Shown piece by piece: positions 47,304-59,300 of a stretch of 64,000 nucleotides of DNA. Every line of letters begins with the position of its first letter. The stretch's first letter is position 1. A model generated the notes under the pieces. It saw only the letters and a program-made list of their open reading frames with translations. It made no database searches and was not told the DNA's origin. Position numbers and translations under genes: made by a program. This DNA is from Oscarella lobularis (taxonomy: Eukaryota > Porifera > Homoscleromorpha > Homosclerophorida > Oscarellidae): positions 248,001 through 312,000 of the forward strand of contig NC_089190.1 in the NCBI RefSeq assembly GCF_947507565.1, written 5' to 3'.

Positions 47304-50300
47304 ATGTCTGGTACGGTCTAACTTACGTCCATGCCCTTTCTGTCTTCGTTCTGTTACTAAGACCAAGCCGCGCGCGGCCAAGCCATGTGGCTACAAGATT
47401 AAATCTCTCTCCAACCACTTTTTTCTACCAGCCAGCTTTTCGCTTGCTATGTACTTTCACAAACTGGCCTTTTGCTGGTCTAACACGGCAGAATCCTTAG
47501 TCACGTCCCTCTTTCTTGCCGATTAGGTCGAATAGGCTGCTTTGCTTCTGTTTAATTAAATGACGTTTTTCTTGGTACTTGATTTTATCAATTTATTTTA
47601 TTGAATATTGATCAATGATGTTAGAAAGAATGCCATGAATTTGAAAAACCTTTCTGTTTCTTATCACCTAGGACTAATGGGAGGCTAATATAATCTGTCA
47701 TTATGAGTCTCATTTTTTTCTAATGTTTTGTATTAGATTAACATGTTTAATTAACTAATTCATTTCAGACGTTTTTGAGTGGGAATTTCGCCCGAGAGGT
47801 CCAACCCTGTGGGAGCAGATTCAAGTCATACTTAAGAAATACCCTCACGGTGGGCAGATTCTAAAGGTACTTGTGCGAGAATGTTTGCTCTTTCGACGTC
47901 AGCTTCTTAACAGGAGCTAATTCAAAATGCAGACGACGCTGGCGCTACCGAAGTGCAGTTTCTTCTCGATGCGAGGCCAGATGCATATGGCAGGGAAACT
48001 CTGATCAACCCGAAATTAGCTCGATTTCAAGGGCCGGCGCTTTACGCACAGAACAACGCTGTTTTTAAGGACAGCGACTGGGAAAGTATACAAACTCTTC
48101 ACCGAAGCGTGAAGGAGAAAGATCGCATGAAAGTGGGTCGTTTTGGAATTGGCTTCAATTCTGTTTATCACCTAACAGGTATTAAGACTTGGCAGAAGTG
48201 AAAATATTTTGAACTGCTTTTTAGATCTTCCCAGTGTTGTGAGTGACAAGAAAATGGCCTTCTTTGATCCTCAAGAAAATTGTTTCGAAAAAGGCGGTGC
48301 AGGGCACACTTTGTCAGCTTCTGCAAAGTACCCTGATCAGTTTGCTCCGTACAACGTATTTGGCTGGAGCATGGCGGATTTATCATACGAGGGAACTCTT
48401 TTCCGTTTTCCTTTGAGAAGCAATGGTGACGAATCCGATTTAAGTTCTCCGAAAGCTGTTCGAGAAACGGTGTTTGAACCATTCAAAAAAGACGCTCATC
48501 TCGTTCCTCTTTTCCTCAAATGCGTTGAATCGATCAAGCTCTTTGACTGGCGACCAGAAAGTGAGTCGCCTGTAGAGGTGTTTAGCGTCTTTATAAATGA
48601 AGACACTCGGCAATCTGTTCGTGATGCGAGGTCGCGGATTAACGTTTGCGTTGAAAACGACGATGTCGTGGTGGAAGAAGCTTTTGAAGCACTCGTGACC
48701 TGTCGGGACGAATTCCAAGTTCTCTCTAATCAGAAATGGCTAATTGCTCACTACATCTCAATGGAGGATTCTGACATCTTGAAACTCAGTAAAGAGGTAC
48801 ATCATGCGCCATGGATTGGCCTTGCTCTCCCACTCCCACCCTTGAACGCCCATGCTCAAGACCTAGGACGGATGTTTTGCTTTCTACCACTTCCTCCCAC
48901 TGACGACAGCAACACCGGTTTACCTGTGCACGTTCACGGATCGTTCAGCGTTGCTGATAATAGAAGAAGCCTGAAATGGCGTGCTGCAGACTGCAAGACT
49001 GATAATGAAGTCGCGTGGAATGAGCTACTTCTTCATCATCTAGTAGCTCCAGCATACGAGGCTCTAATTTCTAAAGCTATTGCTCTGTCTTTGGATCGCG
49101 AGACCGTCTATCGAGCCTGGCCGGAACTTTCGCGTGTTAAATATCATTGGCAAGGCGTTGTGGATGAATTTCTACGCCGTTTACTCTGCAATGATGTCTT
49201 TCGGTTGGACTGCGGCAATGGTTCGTGGATTTCTCTTGAAGAAGCTGTCGTACATAAATCGTCAGAGTTGAGTCCAGACGAAAGTGTTGCATACGAAGTA
49301 ATGATGCGAATGGGAGAGCCCGTTCTTCTGCTTCCAAGAAATGTTCTTGCTTGCCTTAATCGCGCTAAAGCTCGCAGTATAGCTAGCTATGAGGCATTTG
49401 ACTCGAACTTTCTTTGTTCATCGCTGAAGAAAAGTCCTTACAAATACGTTGACCTTACAGGCAAGAAGAAGTATAGTCTTCTTGCGTTCGCTTTGCGGGA
49501 CGAAAACTACGCTGATTTAGTGGGACTGTTCTTGCTGCCATTGAACGATGGATCTTTTACTTCGTTTCAGTTGTCGTCATCGCCAAGCCAAGTCTTCATA
49601 GAAAACAAAGATTTCCTGGTATCGCTTTTCCAGGGAATGGAGAACAGGTTCTTACACTTCTCTTTACCCAAACTTCTGCGCCAAAAGTTGACGTCAATAG
49701 AATGTTGCAAAACGCTGTCGTTGATGCATATTCAACATCACCACGTGGTTTCACTGCTGAAAGGAATTCTGCTAAATTACTGGCCATTGCAAGATAAGGC
49801 AATCATTCCATGGTCTGACCAGCCTAGTCGTCAGTGGATACACGATCTTTGGAGATGGCTTCGAATTCATAAGGACTATATTGACTTCCTTGGTTGCTTT
49901 GTCATACCTTGTGGCAACTTCACATCTGTGGCGAAGCTTGACGGTGAAAGGAAGGTCATATTTGCTGATTTTGCTCGGCACGATTTAGATTTTTCGGATG
50001 GAATGTCGCAGACCGTTGCGTCTGCCCTGAGCAGCGCTGGTTGCGTTGTTTTGAAGGACTGCCCCGATTACATTTTGTCTAACGACGAATTGAGAAAGTA
50101 CGTGTGGACTCAGGCCGAAGCTTTGTGCTGTCTTGCTCAGGTGCCTGTTTCGGTTTCTTCCTTTAAGGAATGGACGGAGATTCAATGTCGAGACGTTCTT
50201 TCGTTCCTTTATCGTGTGATTGACAATGATTCGTCTGTCACTATAGAAATAGAGTCGGTATTGCTGTCAATGCCTCTTTTTCGTCTTTATCACTCTGGTG

Positions 50301-53300
50301 CCTTTACATGCCTGAAGAATTGTTCTGCGTTTGTTCCAGAGTTGTTAAAGGCCGATCTTCCGTTAAGATCTTCTTTGCTTTCGTTTCCTAATCGTGAGCA
50401 ATCTTTGATTCTTGATAAAATATCGTTATCGTCGTATCGAAAGTTGACTTTCGAAGAGTTATTTGCCGAAGTGGTGTTTCCCGATTTTGAAGCGTACCAA
50501 CTAGAATGCAAAACGGAAATAGTGAAATATATTCTCGACAATCATCTTTCTCTTCCCGACATCGTCCGCAAAGGCTTGAACGAACTCACGTTTGTTCCTG
50601 TTGCAGGCGGAAAGATCAAGAAACCGTCAGAACTTTTTCATCCGGACGTTCCTCTAGCCAAGAAGCTCTTTGGAAACAAGCCATTTTTTCCTGGGGGACA
50701 CTTTTCTCTTTCCGAAAAGTATGGTCGTCTCCTTTCTGTTGTTGCAGGCTTTCGTTCGTTGGAGTCGATTTCAGGTTTGCAACTTGTCGACATACCCGAC
50801 GAAGCTTCAGCGGGAGATCCCGAAAAAGGTGCATCAATGCTCAGTCTTTTCTGTAGAATGGGCTACTCGTGGGTACGAGATCTGTTTTCTGAGCAGGTCT
50901 CGCCCTCTTCGACCTTCGCGCAGTTGTTGAAAAGGTTTAAGTGGTGTCCTGTGCAGTCCAATTTTCCTTCTTTATACCCTTCCGCTCTTCCATGGAAGGC
51001 TGAAGGCTGCACAACAGCTCTTCCTTCCGAAACCGTTTGTGCCCTTGACGGCAGGCAAGTTTCTTTGGAAAATTTGTCTGTTCTAGTTGGCAGCACTGAA
51101 TTTATATTAAAAGGAAGTTTTGCTCTGGACGAGTGCCTCCTGAACTTAATAGGACTTCGTCAGCCTTCTTTGGATAGCGTTTTTAAAAACTTGTTGAATG
51201 CGATTGAGAAATACAAGTCACAGAAAGAGTGTTTCGATGGGAAATTTCACCAAATGATGACGAAGTTTCTTTCTCTTCTTCCTCAGTACTGGTCTGAGGC
51301 CTGTCTGCATAAAGCTTTTTCCCGAAATTTTTCAGATTCCGACTTTATTTGGATCAATCTAAACGTTGGATTTGTTTCCCGTCATCGCTTGGGTACGTCG
51401 AGCTGTTACGTTCGCTCTTTGGAGCCGTGGCTCTTTATTATTTGTCAGGAAGTTCATTCTCATTTATCGTCTTCGACTATTCAATCTGCTCTGGGAATAA
51501 AATCCGAGTTTAGTCAATCTGATGTGCTAAACGTCCTTGCCGAAATAAAGAAATACCATGACAAAGGAGTAGCGTCTGCAGAAGAAGTCGCTCGTGATTT
51601 GGACATCACCGTTGGAATTCTCAACTGGATCACGGAAGACGTCGTCGTAAAAGTTTCCTCAAAATTGCTTGACCAACTCCTCGTTCCGGTTCAACATAGT
51701 GGAAAACTTCAATTAGTTCCGCCGAGTGCGGACGTTGTTTACGGCGATGCGAAGCGATTGGACAGTACTACTGATCTAACGGAATTCAAATTCATTCACC
51801 GAAATATCTCCGAAAGTACTGCTATTAAACTTGGCGTTTCGTCTTGGAGAACTTCTTTGGAAGACAGAGATAGAAAGAGGTGTCTCGACGACTATGCTGT
51901 TGATCTAGGAGAAGTGTATGGACAGCGAGAACTTCTTGCTACTCGCTTAGCGGGCATTATCAGAGACTATCCATGGGGAGTTGAAATTTTGAAAGAGCTT
52001 GTTCAGAACGCTGACGACGCGGGAGCGTCGTTACTTCATATAGTTTACGACAAACGATCTCATTCCACCGAAAAAGTGTTTTCTGAAAAATGGAAGCACT
52101 TGCAGGGTCCAGCATTGCTGGTCTACAATGACCGCCCTTTCTCTGAAAAAGATTTCAAAGGAATTCAGAATCTGGGAGTTGGCAACAAAGGAAACGATGC
52201 GTCAAAAATAGGACAATTCGGAATTGGCTTCAACGCTGTTTACCATCTTACAGATTGTCCTTCTTTTATCTCCGACAACAAGGACCTCTGTGTCCTGGAC
52301 CCATGCATGTACCTTCCTACTTCCACTGTTGAAAATCCTGGTCGTAGATTCAGGTTGGGAGAAGGCTTTTGGGAGAACTTTTCTGACGTTAAAGACGCCT
52401 ATTATTCAGTGTTCTCTGCTGAAAGGCTTTCTGATTGCACTCTCTTTCGATTTCCTTTGAGACATAACAGGTACAGCCCAGACAGCCCTATTTGTGAAAA
52501 GAAGGTAACATTTGAGGAAATGGAAAAGCTTTTGGAAGAGTTTGCAGATGTTGCTTCTGATTTGCTGCTTTTCCTGAATTCACTGCAGAAGATAAAACTT
52601 TCTGTTATTTACGATAAAGAACAAATAGAGCGCTTTTCTGTTTCGGCTGAAGTGGTTTCTGTTTCGTCTGAAGTGGGGGAAAACACGATAGATATAAGAA
52701 AAAGTATGTCTAAACATATTGCCGCAGCCAAGAAGGTGGAATCGTTTCAATTTCAAGAATCATGCGAAATGAAAATTTTTACAAAAGTGGAAGGTGGTCA
52801 AGTTTCAAACCGACGTTGGCTTGTTCTTCAATCAATTGGTAGTCGGTTGCTTGCTGACGCCAATAGAAGAATTAGGGATTACACAGATAAAGCCATGCTA
52901 CCTCGCGCGGGAATTGCTGCTCCTCTATGTGGAACTAAAATAAAGGGCAAGGCTTACTGTTTCTTGCCGCTGCCAGATGAGATACCATTGCCAGTCTGCG
53001 TAAACGGCCACTTTGCTATTGACTCGACACGTCGGAATCTCTTCCGGCAGGCTCCTTCAATGTCCAATAGCTGGCAACAGGCGTGGAATGAGGATCTTAT
53101 CGATTTCTGTGTTGCTCCGGCATACGTTTCTTTTCTAGAAAAAGCCAAGCGCTATGTCAACCGTGCCTACCATTGCGATCCTAGTAATGTTGAGCACCAT
53201 CTGGATTGGTTTCACTCTTTATTTCCCGTAGTTAATAATACCGTCGTTTCTTCTTGGGATCAATTGGCTCGCCAAGTTTACGTCTTCCTTGTTCAGTCAC

Positions 53301-56300
53301 AATCCAATACTCTCGCTTTTGTAGACAGTCTTCTGCTGTCCGAACAGCAAATGTTAGAGAATGCTGTTTTTCTTTCTGAGAAAAAGAGGGTCTCTCGGCA
53401 AGATAGAGATATATTTGATGTCGGCTGCGTTGTGAGAAATCAGTTTCCTGTGGCACCTTTACTAAAGTGGTACTCTTTTGCACCCGTGAAAAGGCAAGCA
53501 CTCGGGGTACGCAAAATTCTTCATTGGTCACAAGAGCACATTCAATTTTGTGTCGGAAGAGAAGGCGCTATTGTCCTGAAAGCGCTTCTTCTTTTGCTTG
53601 GACTTCCGGTTTTCACAACAACTCAGGGAATATTTTCGTCTTTGCAAAGCTTGCGTGGCTCTGGAGTGGAAATAGCTAGTCCCGAATCCGTACGTCACTG
53701 TCTCTATCACTTCGATTCCTCTTTGAGTCCTCGTAAACTTAGACTGGGTAAAATCAAGGACACGCTCCTAAAAGCTCCCGTTGTCGCCGTCTTTCTTTTG
53801 GAGTTTCTATTTTTTAGCCAAAAAGACAAATCGTTTTCCTTGCAGAAACTTGATGGATTGCCACTTTTGGTCACAGAAGACGAATGTTTGAGAACGTTTT
53901 CGAAGGATGATCCTGTCTATCTCTCTCGCTTTCCCGGACTCTTGCCAACTCAACCCGAATTTTTTCTTCACTCAAGCATTCGTGACTCGTTAGCTTTACA
54001 CTTAGGCGCCAAAGTCATTAAGGCTACAGGACCAATTTGTGTGCTTTCTCCGTCTGAGTTGGTCGCCAGACTGCGTGGCACAAAATTGTTTCCTGTGTAT
54101 GCATTACACTGTCGCAAACTAGAGGCAAACCTTTCTTTGCCTGATAAATGGGTTTCCGAGTTTTGGAATTACATTAAAACGGAAGGACAGTTGTCTTCTT
54201 CCTTCGATGATGCATTGGACTACTTTAAGGGTTACCCCGTTATTCCTGCTACCGTTGATTCTATTCCCGTCTTTGTTCCTATTGAGCTTGGCTTTACCGT
54301 TTTGCATGTTACTAATGGTTGTGACCCAGCTGAAGAAGCAGTGATACAGATGGGAATGCCTGTTCTTCGAGGTGAACTTCTTGGAGAAAAAGCCTTGGAT
54401 GCATTAGTTGCGTCACGGTGTGTCACATTTCGCTCTCCCGGAAGAGTGATAAAAGCCCTTCAGAACATTTTTTCTAATAAGAAGTGCTTGTGCTTCGACG
54501 CACCGGTATCTCTTTGTCTTTTAAAATACTTTAATTTATTTTTCAAATCTGTTACTCAGGAGGTGAAGGGATTTTCTTCAGATGAGCTTAGCACCCTCCC
54601 GATTTTTGAGACAGTTGATGGTAGATTTCAGCCCATATCCCGTGGAAAGTCTTTTTGTTTGCCTGAAACTTTGCTGTTATGCGGTAAAAAAAATTGGAAG
54701 GATTCCGAGCTACTTATTTTTTTCAAGACGCAGCCGGAATTATGCACTTTGTACAAGTGCTTGGGTGTTTTCCCAAAATCAATTAAAGACGCCTATCTGG
54801 ACTTGATTCTCCCAAAGTTTTCTCTCTTATCGGACAGCGATCGAATGGAGCATCTGTTGTTCTTAAAATCTTTTTCTGAGCTGTCAGAGGTACTTGAGAG
54901 TCTTTCTCTCACCCAATGTTTCTCGATAGACAGCAAAGTGTTTTGTGTTAATGACTTTTATGATCCCGATGTTAAGCTGTTTTCGCTCATGCTTCCATCT
55001 CAGGCCTTTCCTCCTCCTCTTCCTATGACGGAAACGGCCTCGGGATCGGAGGACGAAGACCGAGTGGAGTGGCTTGAATTTCTTCGAAAGCTTGGCTTGC
55101 GAAAAGTTGCTTCCGCACAGTTGCTCATAAAATTTGGTAAATATCTTGAGGAAGGTGGACATTATGTAACCCCCCTGCCAGAACTTTGGATAACAAAGTC
55201 AAAGCTTCTGTTTCAACATTTTATCGAGAATGACTACAGCAGGGGGGTTAGGGACCAATTCTTATCATTGAAATGCTTGCCAGCATCAGATATTAGAAAT
55301 GTGCTAGCTGCTATTTCTGACCCCTTTTCCGAAACGATCACGAGCTGCAAACGTTTAGTACAATTTTCTCCGATGAACGAGCAGCTCTGCTGGACTTCGC
55401 GCGCTCTGGCACCGGATTGGGCAATAGCGAAGTCTTCTATGTCTTTTGACGAATATATTGAACCTTCTCCATCTCATTCAAATGTAACTAAAAATATTGA
55501 AAACTACGTGAAGGGTTATGAGCGCCTAGCAAGTGAAAAGACACTCAATGATGATCTCGTTAGAGAAATGCGAGATATCACTCTGTGTATCTTCGAATTT
55601 TTCAGTGCGAAACTAGGGTTCCAGAAGGCTCCAAAGTTATCAATTTCATCAAATCTCAACGACATCTCGATTTTCACAAGTTGCTTTGTAAATCCGGAAA
55701 GCGTTAAAGCCGTTAAGACGCTTTTCAAATTGAAGTTTATTTTCATCGCTGAGAAAAGAGCGTTCTTTAGTCCTCTTAGGGTTGTCCAAAGTTCTCCAAA
55801 AGGACTTCCACATTTGCATCCGTATTTGCACCAATTACCGGACGTTTATGGAAAGCATAATTATCTACTTCGTTGTCTTGGTGTGGACGCTGAGGCTAGA
55901 CCATTTCATTGCGCTTGCGTTCTTAGAGAAATATATCGTAAAAATGACAAAGGTATTTCTTCACTCAAAGATTCACAGGACATCATAATTGATTATTCAA
56001 AAGAGGTCACGCTCAAAGATTCAAAGGACATCGGAATAGCCATGTCTGCGATTGAGTGCCTCTTTCGTTTGCTTCAACGAAATGAAGACGAAATAAACAA
56101 TGAATCACTTACCGTCGCTTTATCTCCTTTGTTTTTATTAAATCGAAAGGGAGGGCTGGAACTTTCAAGTAATTTGGTCTTTCTTGACGATATTCGACAT
56201 GAGCCGCTTCTTCATCGCTCTAAGACTTTTAGCTCTAAGTCTTTTCTCATTGATCTCACTACGTGTAATTTGTCATTTCTTCACGAGAGAACGGTTGACT

Positions 56301-57886
56301 TGTTGCCAGAGAGACTTCGACCGAGGAAGGCTTCAACTCTTTTCGGTTTTCGAATCAGGGAAGGCAGTATGGTTCCTCCGTTATATGAACAGCATCTGAC
56401 TTCTCTTGAAGGGCTAAGAAACTTGATGACTTCACAAAACTTTGTGTTCGGACTTAAAAGCATATATGTCCACAAAACCAGGAATGAAACGATTCCTTCA
56501 CATTTGGAGGAAGGTCTACAAACTATTGCCCAACTCGATGTACGTTGTTTGAAATCTTTTTCAACTTGTCTCGTTTGGTTTGATGATCAAAAGGAAGTAG
56601 AAGACACATCGGAAGATGGAAATGTTTACCTTGAAGTCTCAGGAGCGGGAAATAAAGCCGTCCTCTATGTCACGGAATCTGCCATTAAAGACCATTTTTC
56701 TGAAGTGGCTTTTCCTGTTTGGATAAGGATCACTCATTGTCTAATGCAATATTTTCGATGTCCAGCTGATATTGACAGCGCTACTGTCATAGGCATGCTC
56801 ACTCGCAAAAGTCCATTGGAAATACCATCGTATTTGAAGTATATTGGCATTTCCTTCCTTGACTTTGGTCACGAGCGTAAACTCCGAGATGAATCTCGTT
56901 ACGCAGAAGTTTATTGCGGTGGGGAAGTGGATACGGTTCAAATGGATAACGATGTCACCGATAGTGCCTTTGATTTTGACGAACGCGTTGTATGTTCTAG
57001 CGCCAAGAACACGCCTATTTACGGTCGAGTCCTTAGTAAAGAGTACAAGCCTAGCGATTTGAATGAAGTTAATGATAATTCGCACTACGTTATCGATGGT
57101 GGTAAGGAAGATTCAATAAATGTTGACCCCTCGAATCTTCACAAACTTAAGGAGCGAGAAACTCAACCACACATACCAGATTTTGCACCGGCTGTTGAGT
57201 CACGATCTGCCCGTCAGCAATTAAAGACTTTCCAGGAAGAACGTGCAGAACTGCTGCCACTACGTGATCAAGAATCGCACATTTCAACTGAAGGGAAATC
57301 CGAAAGAACCAGTGATACTTTTCATTACAGCAATTCTCGCGCCAGCTCCTCGTTAGGTAACGACGCGAGACCCTTTCGTGGTGGAGCATCTCACTACGAT
57401 GGCAGGAATTCTGAATATTTTCTTTCGAGTCAGACTCCTTCCCGGCAACCGAAAATGGGGAGAATGTTCCGCTCCCAAGCTGCAGCTGATTTGCTAGCTG
57501 CTCGAAAACAATACGAAGAACAACTTCAAACAGGCAGTTGTAATTTTGCCCTAGTTTGCTTTCTTTGCCACGAGTGCGCCGAAAAAGCTCTTAAAGGTGT
57601 TTTGCTTCTGAAGGAAGGTATCGATGTTACGCAACGCAGAAGCCATAATCTTCTATGGTTTCAAGAGTCTGCCCTGGCTTACGTTTCTGAATCGGCTAAG
57701 TTTATCGTCCAGAACAGCATCTCAGAGTTGAACAACTATTACGTTCCCACTCGTTACCCAGATGCCTTAGATGCTGTACCTGCAGTTTCCTTTACACAAG
57801 ATCATGCTCAAAAGGCTTTGAAGAGTGCCGCGATTATTGTGAGAGAAACTGAGGCTTCTTTTATTCTCAAAGAGACTGCAGTTTAG
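47304..57886 (+). CDS. Sacsin-like protein B: two HATPase modules and C-terminal HEPN
   Basis: The model is four coding exons, 47304-47310, 47769-47866, 47914-48178 and 48225-57886, totalling 10032 nt (3343 aa), with GT-AG introns and consistent phases. It is a full-length paralogue of sacsin-like A in inverted orientation, with the same exon pattern (7 / 98 / 265 / 9662 nt against 7 / 95 / 265 / 9578). Key motifs are [12 protein letters not shown] and [15 protein letters not shown] near residue 40-110, [12 protein letters not shown] and [18 protein letters not shown] in the middle, and a C-terminal HEPN ([19 protein letters not shown] ... [15 protein letters not shown]). The R-x4-H spacing of A is not kept here (QRRSHN). 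The last exon is intact over 9.6 kb. Role as for A, unknown. An upstream non-coding exon is possible. Confidence 0.88.
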
Positions 57887-58204
57887 CGTGCATTACATTT
57901 GCACATCGTGGAGTGAATTAGTATACAGTATGTCCCATTTAATTAGCCTTTTTATTATTTCGGTATGTCCACCTTTGGCACTTTATTTGTTTAGCTTGGT
58001 GCTTTTGACTTCTATTTAGCTGGCTATGATTGTTCTATTATGCAAAGAGAATGTTTGTTGTATATGTCAACACAGTCGAATGACTAATTTACAGAAAAGC
58101 TTTGTGCGGGCCGTGCCTGAGCTTTGTCATGCCAGACAATCACTTCTAAAAAGCAAACAGTTTTTTCACTCTATCGTTAGCTGCGATCGGTCAAGATCGT
58201 TCGA
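57887..58204. other. Intergenic 3' flank of sacsin-like B
   Basis: No feature was recognised. Confidence 0.5.
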
Positions 58205-58840
58205 GTATGCCTTAACCTTTTATCAGAGGATGGTTTATTCATCAAGAGTATTTCTATTGATTTATTTTAGGTAGATTGTGTAGCTAGGTAACATTGTACG
58301 GCAGACCGGCCAATACGCGTCGAAGGTTTTTCGTTGTAAAATAATCACTATCACTATCACTATCACCTGTGACGTCAGAGTCGACGTTCGTGGTGTCATG
58401 GTGGTGTGGTCCGCTGAGACGTACGGCTGAAAGGAAAGCGCTATCGCACGATCTAGAAACGGGAAACGCGTTACTTCACCTCGATCATGACGCAGTCGTC
58501 TCCCAACCGTACCTTAGGCTTCTCCACCGTGTTCCTGTCGCTTTCAAAGGACGATTTCACCGACGTTTTGGCTGGTAGCCGTTATTTCTTCGCTTATCGT
58601 CTGGAAAAGAAGCTGGGTAAGCTGGGAATAACAGTTTCCGTCATCTTCTGGTACTTTATCCGGGATCGGTGAGAAGTGTAACTCACGTGTTCAGAAATGG
58701 ATCCTCGCCGTTTCTTCTCTCTTTCGGACTTGTGCCTCTCGTGCCTCTGCAGAACTGCGTCATCGACTGATCATCTCACAGATGCGGCGTCTCCGCTGCC
58801 GTCAATAGCCGAAATCGTTCTTGCTCATTCGGAAAACAGC
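58205..58840 (+). pseudogene. Truncated copy of the ZYG11-like promoter and first exon
   Basis: Copy of 8870-9604. The ATG at 58697 opens MDPRRFFSLSDLCLSCLCRT, then TDHLTDAASPLPSIAEIVL. Similarity stops exactly at GGAAAACAGC (58840), where the LTR element begins. The remaining LRR and helical parts are absent downstream of the element, so this fragment cannot make the protein. Confidence 0.85.
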
Positions 58841-59300
58841 TGTTACGATTTCCCGTCCGTAGGTCGTCGTAACTCGGGTGATCGAGTGGTCGTCGCTGGA
58901 TGCAATTCCCTCTGCACACACAACGAGGTCTCTCTTTCACCACACCCCCTTACACACAACACCCGTATCACAACCACGCAACCAAATCCCAACAATTCCC
59001 CCTTCTAAGCTCACGACGTCGTAGCGCATGCCATCGCACAATAGTACCTAAGAATAGCTCGCGTAGGCACAAAGGAGATAAGTGGAGTTGTAAGAGCTAG
59101 GTAGGCGTACGAGTAGGTGGACAGACGCCTACCGGTCTGTCCACCAGGGACTATATAGGAGAAAGTTTTGGTTGTAGTTGGTGTGTGTGACTGTAGTGAT
59201 TGATGTGAGTTTGGAAGTCGGTGTGAACAATAAAGAGATGGAAAACGAGAGTGATGAAGAGGTGTCGTTTAACCCTCAACGGTATACGGCACCCATTACA
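58841..59300 (+). repeat. 5' LTR (460 bp)
   Basis: From about 59012 onward it is nearly identical to the 3' LTR (a few substitutions over about 285 bp). The first about 170 bp have no match in the 3' LTR beyond the TGT(T/A)ACGA start. Confidence 0.8.
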
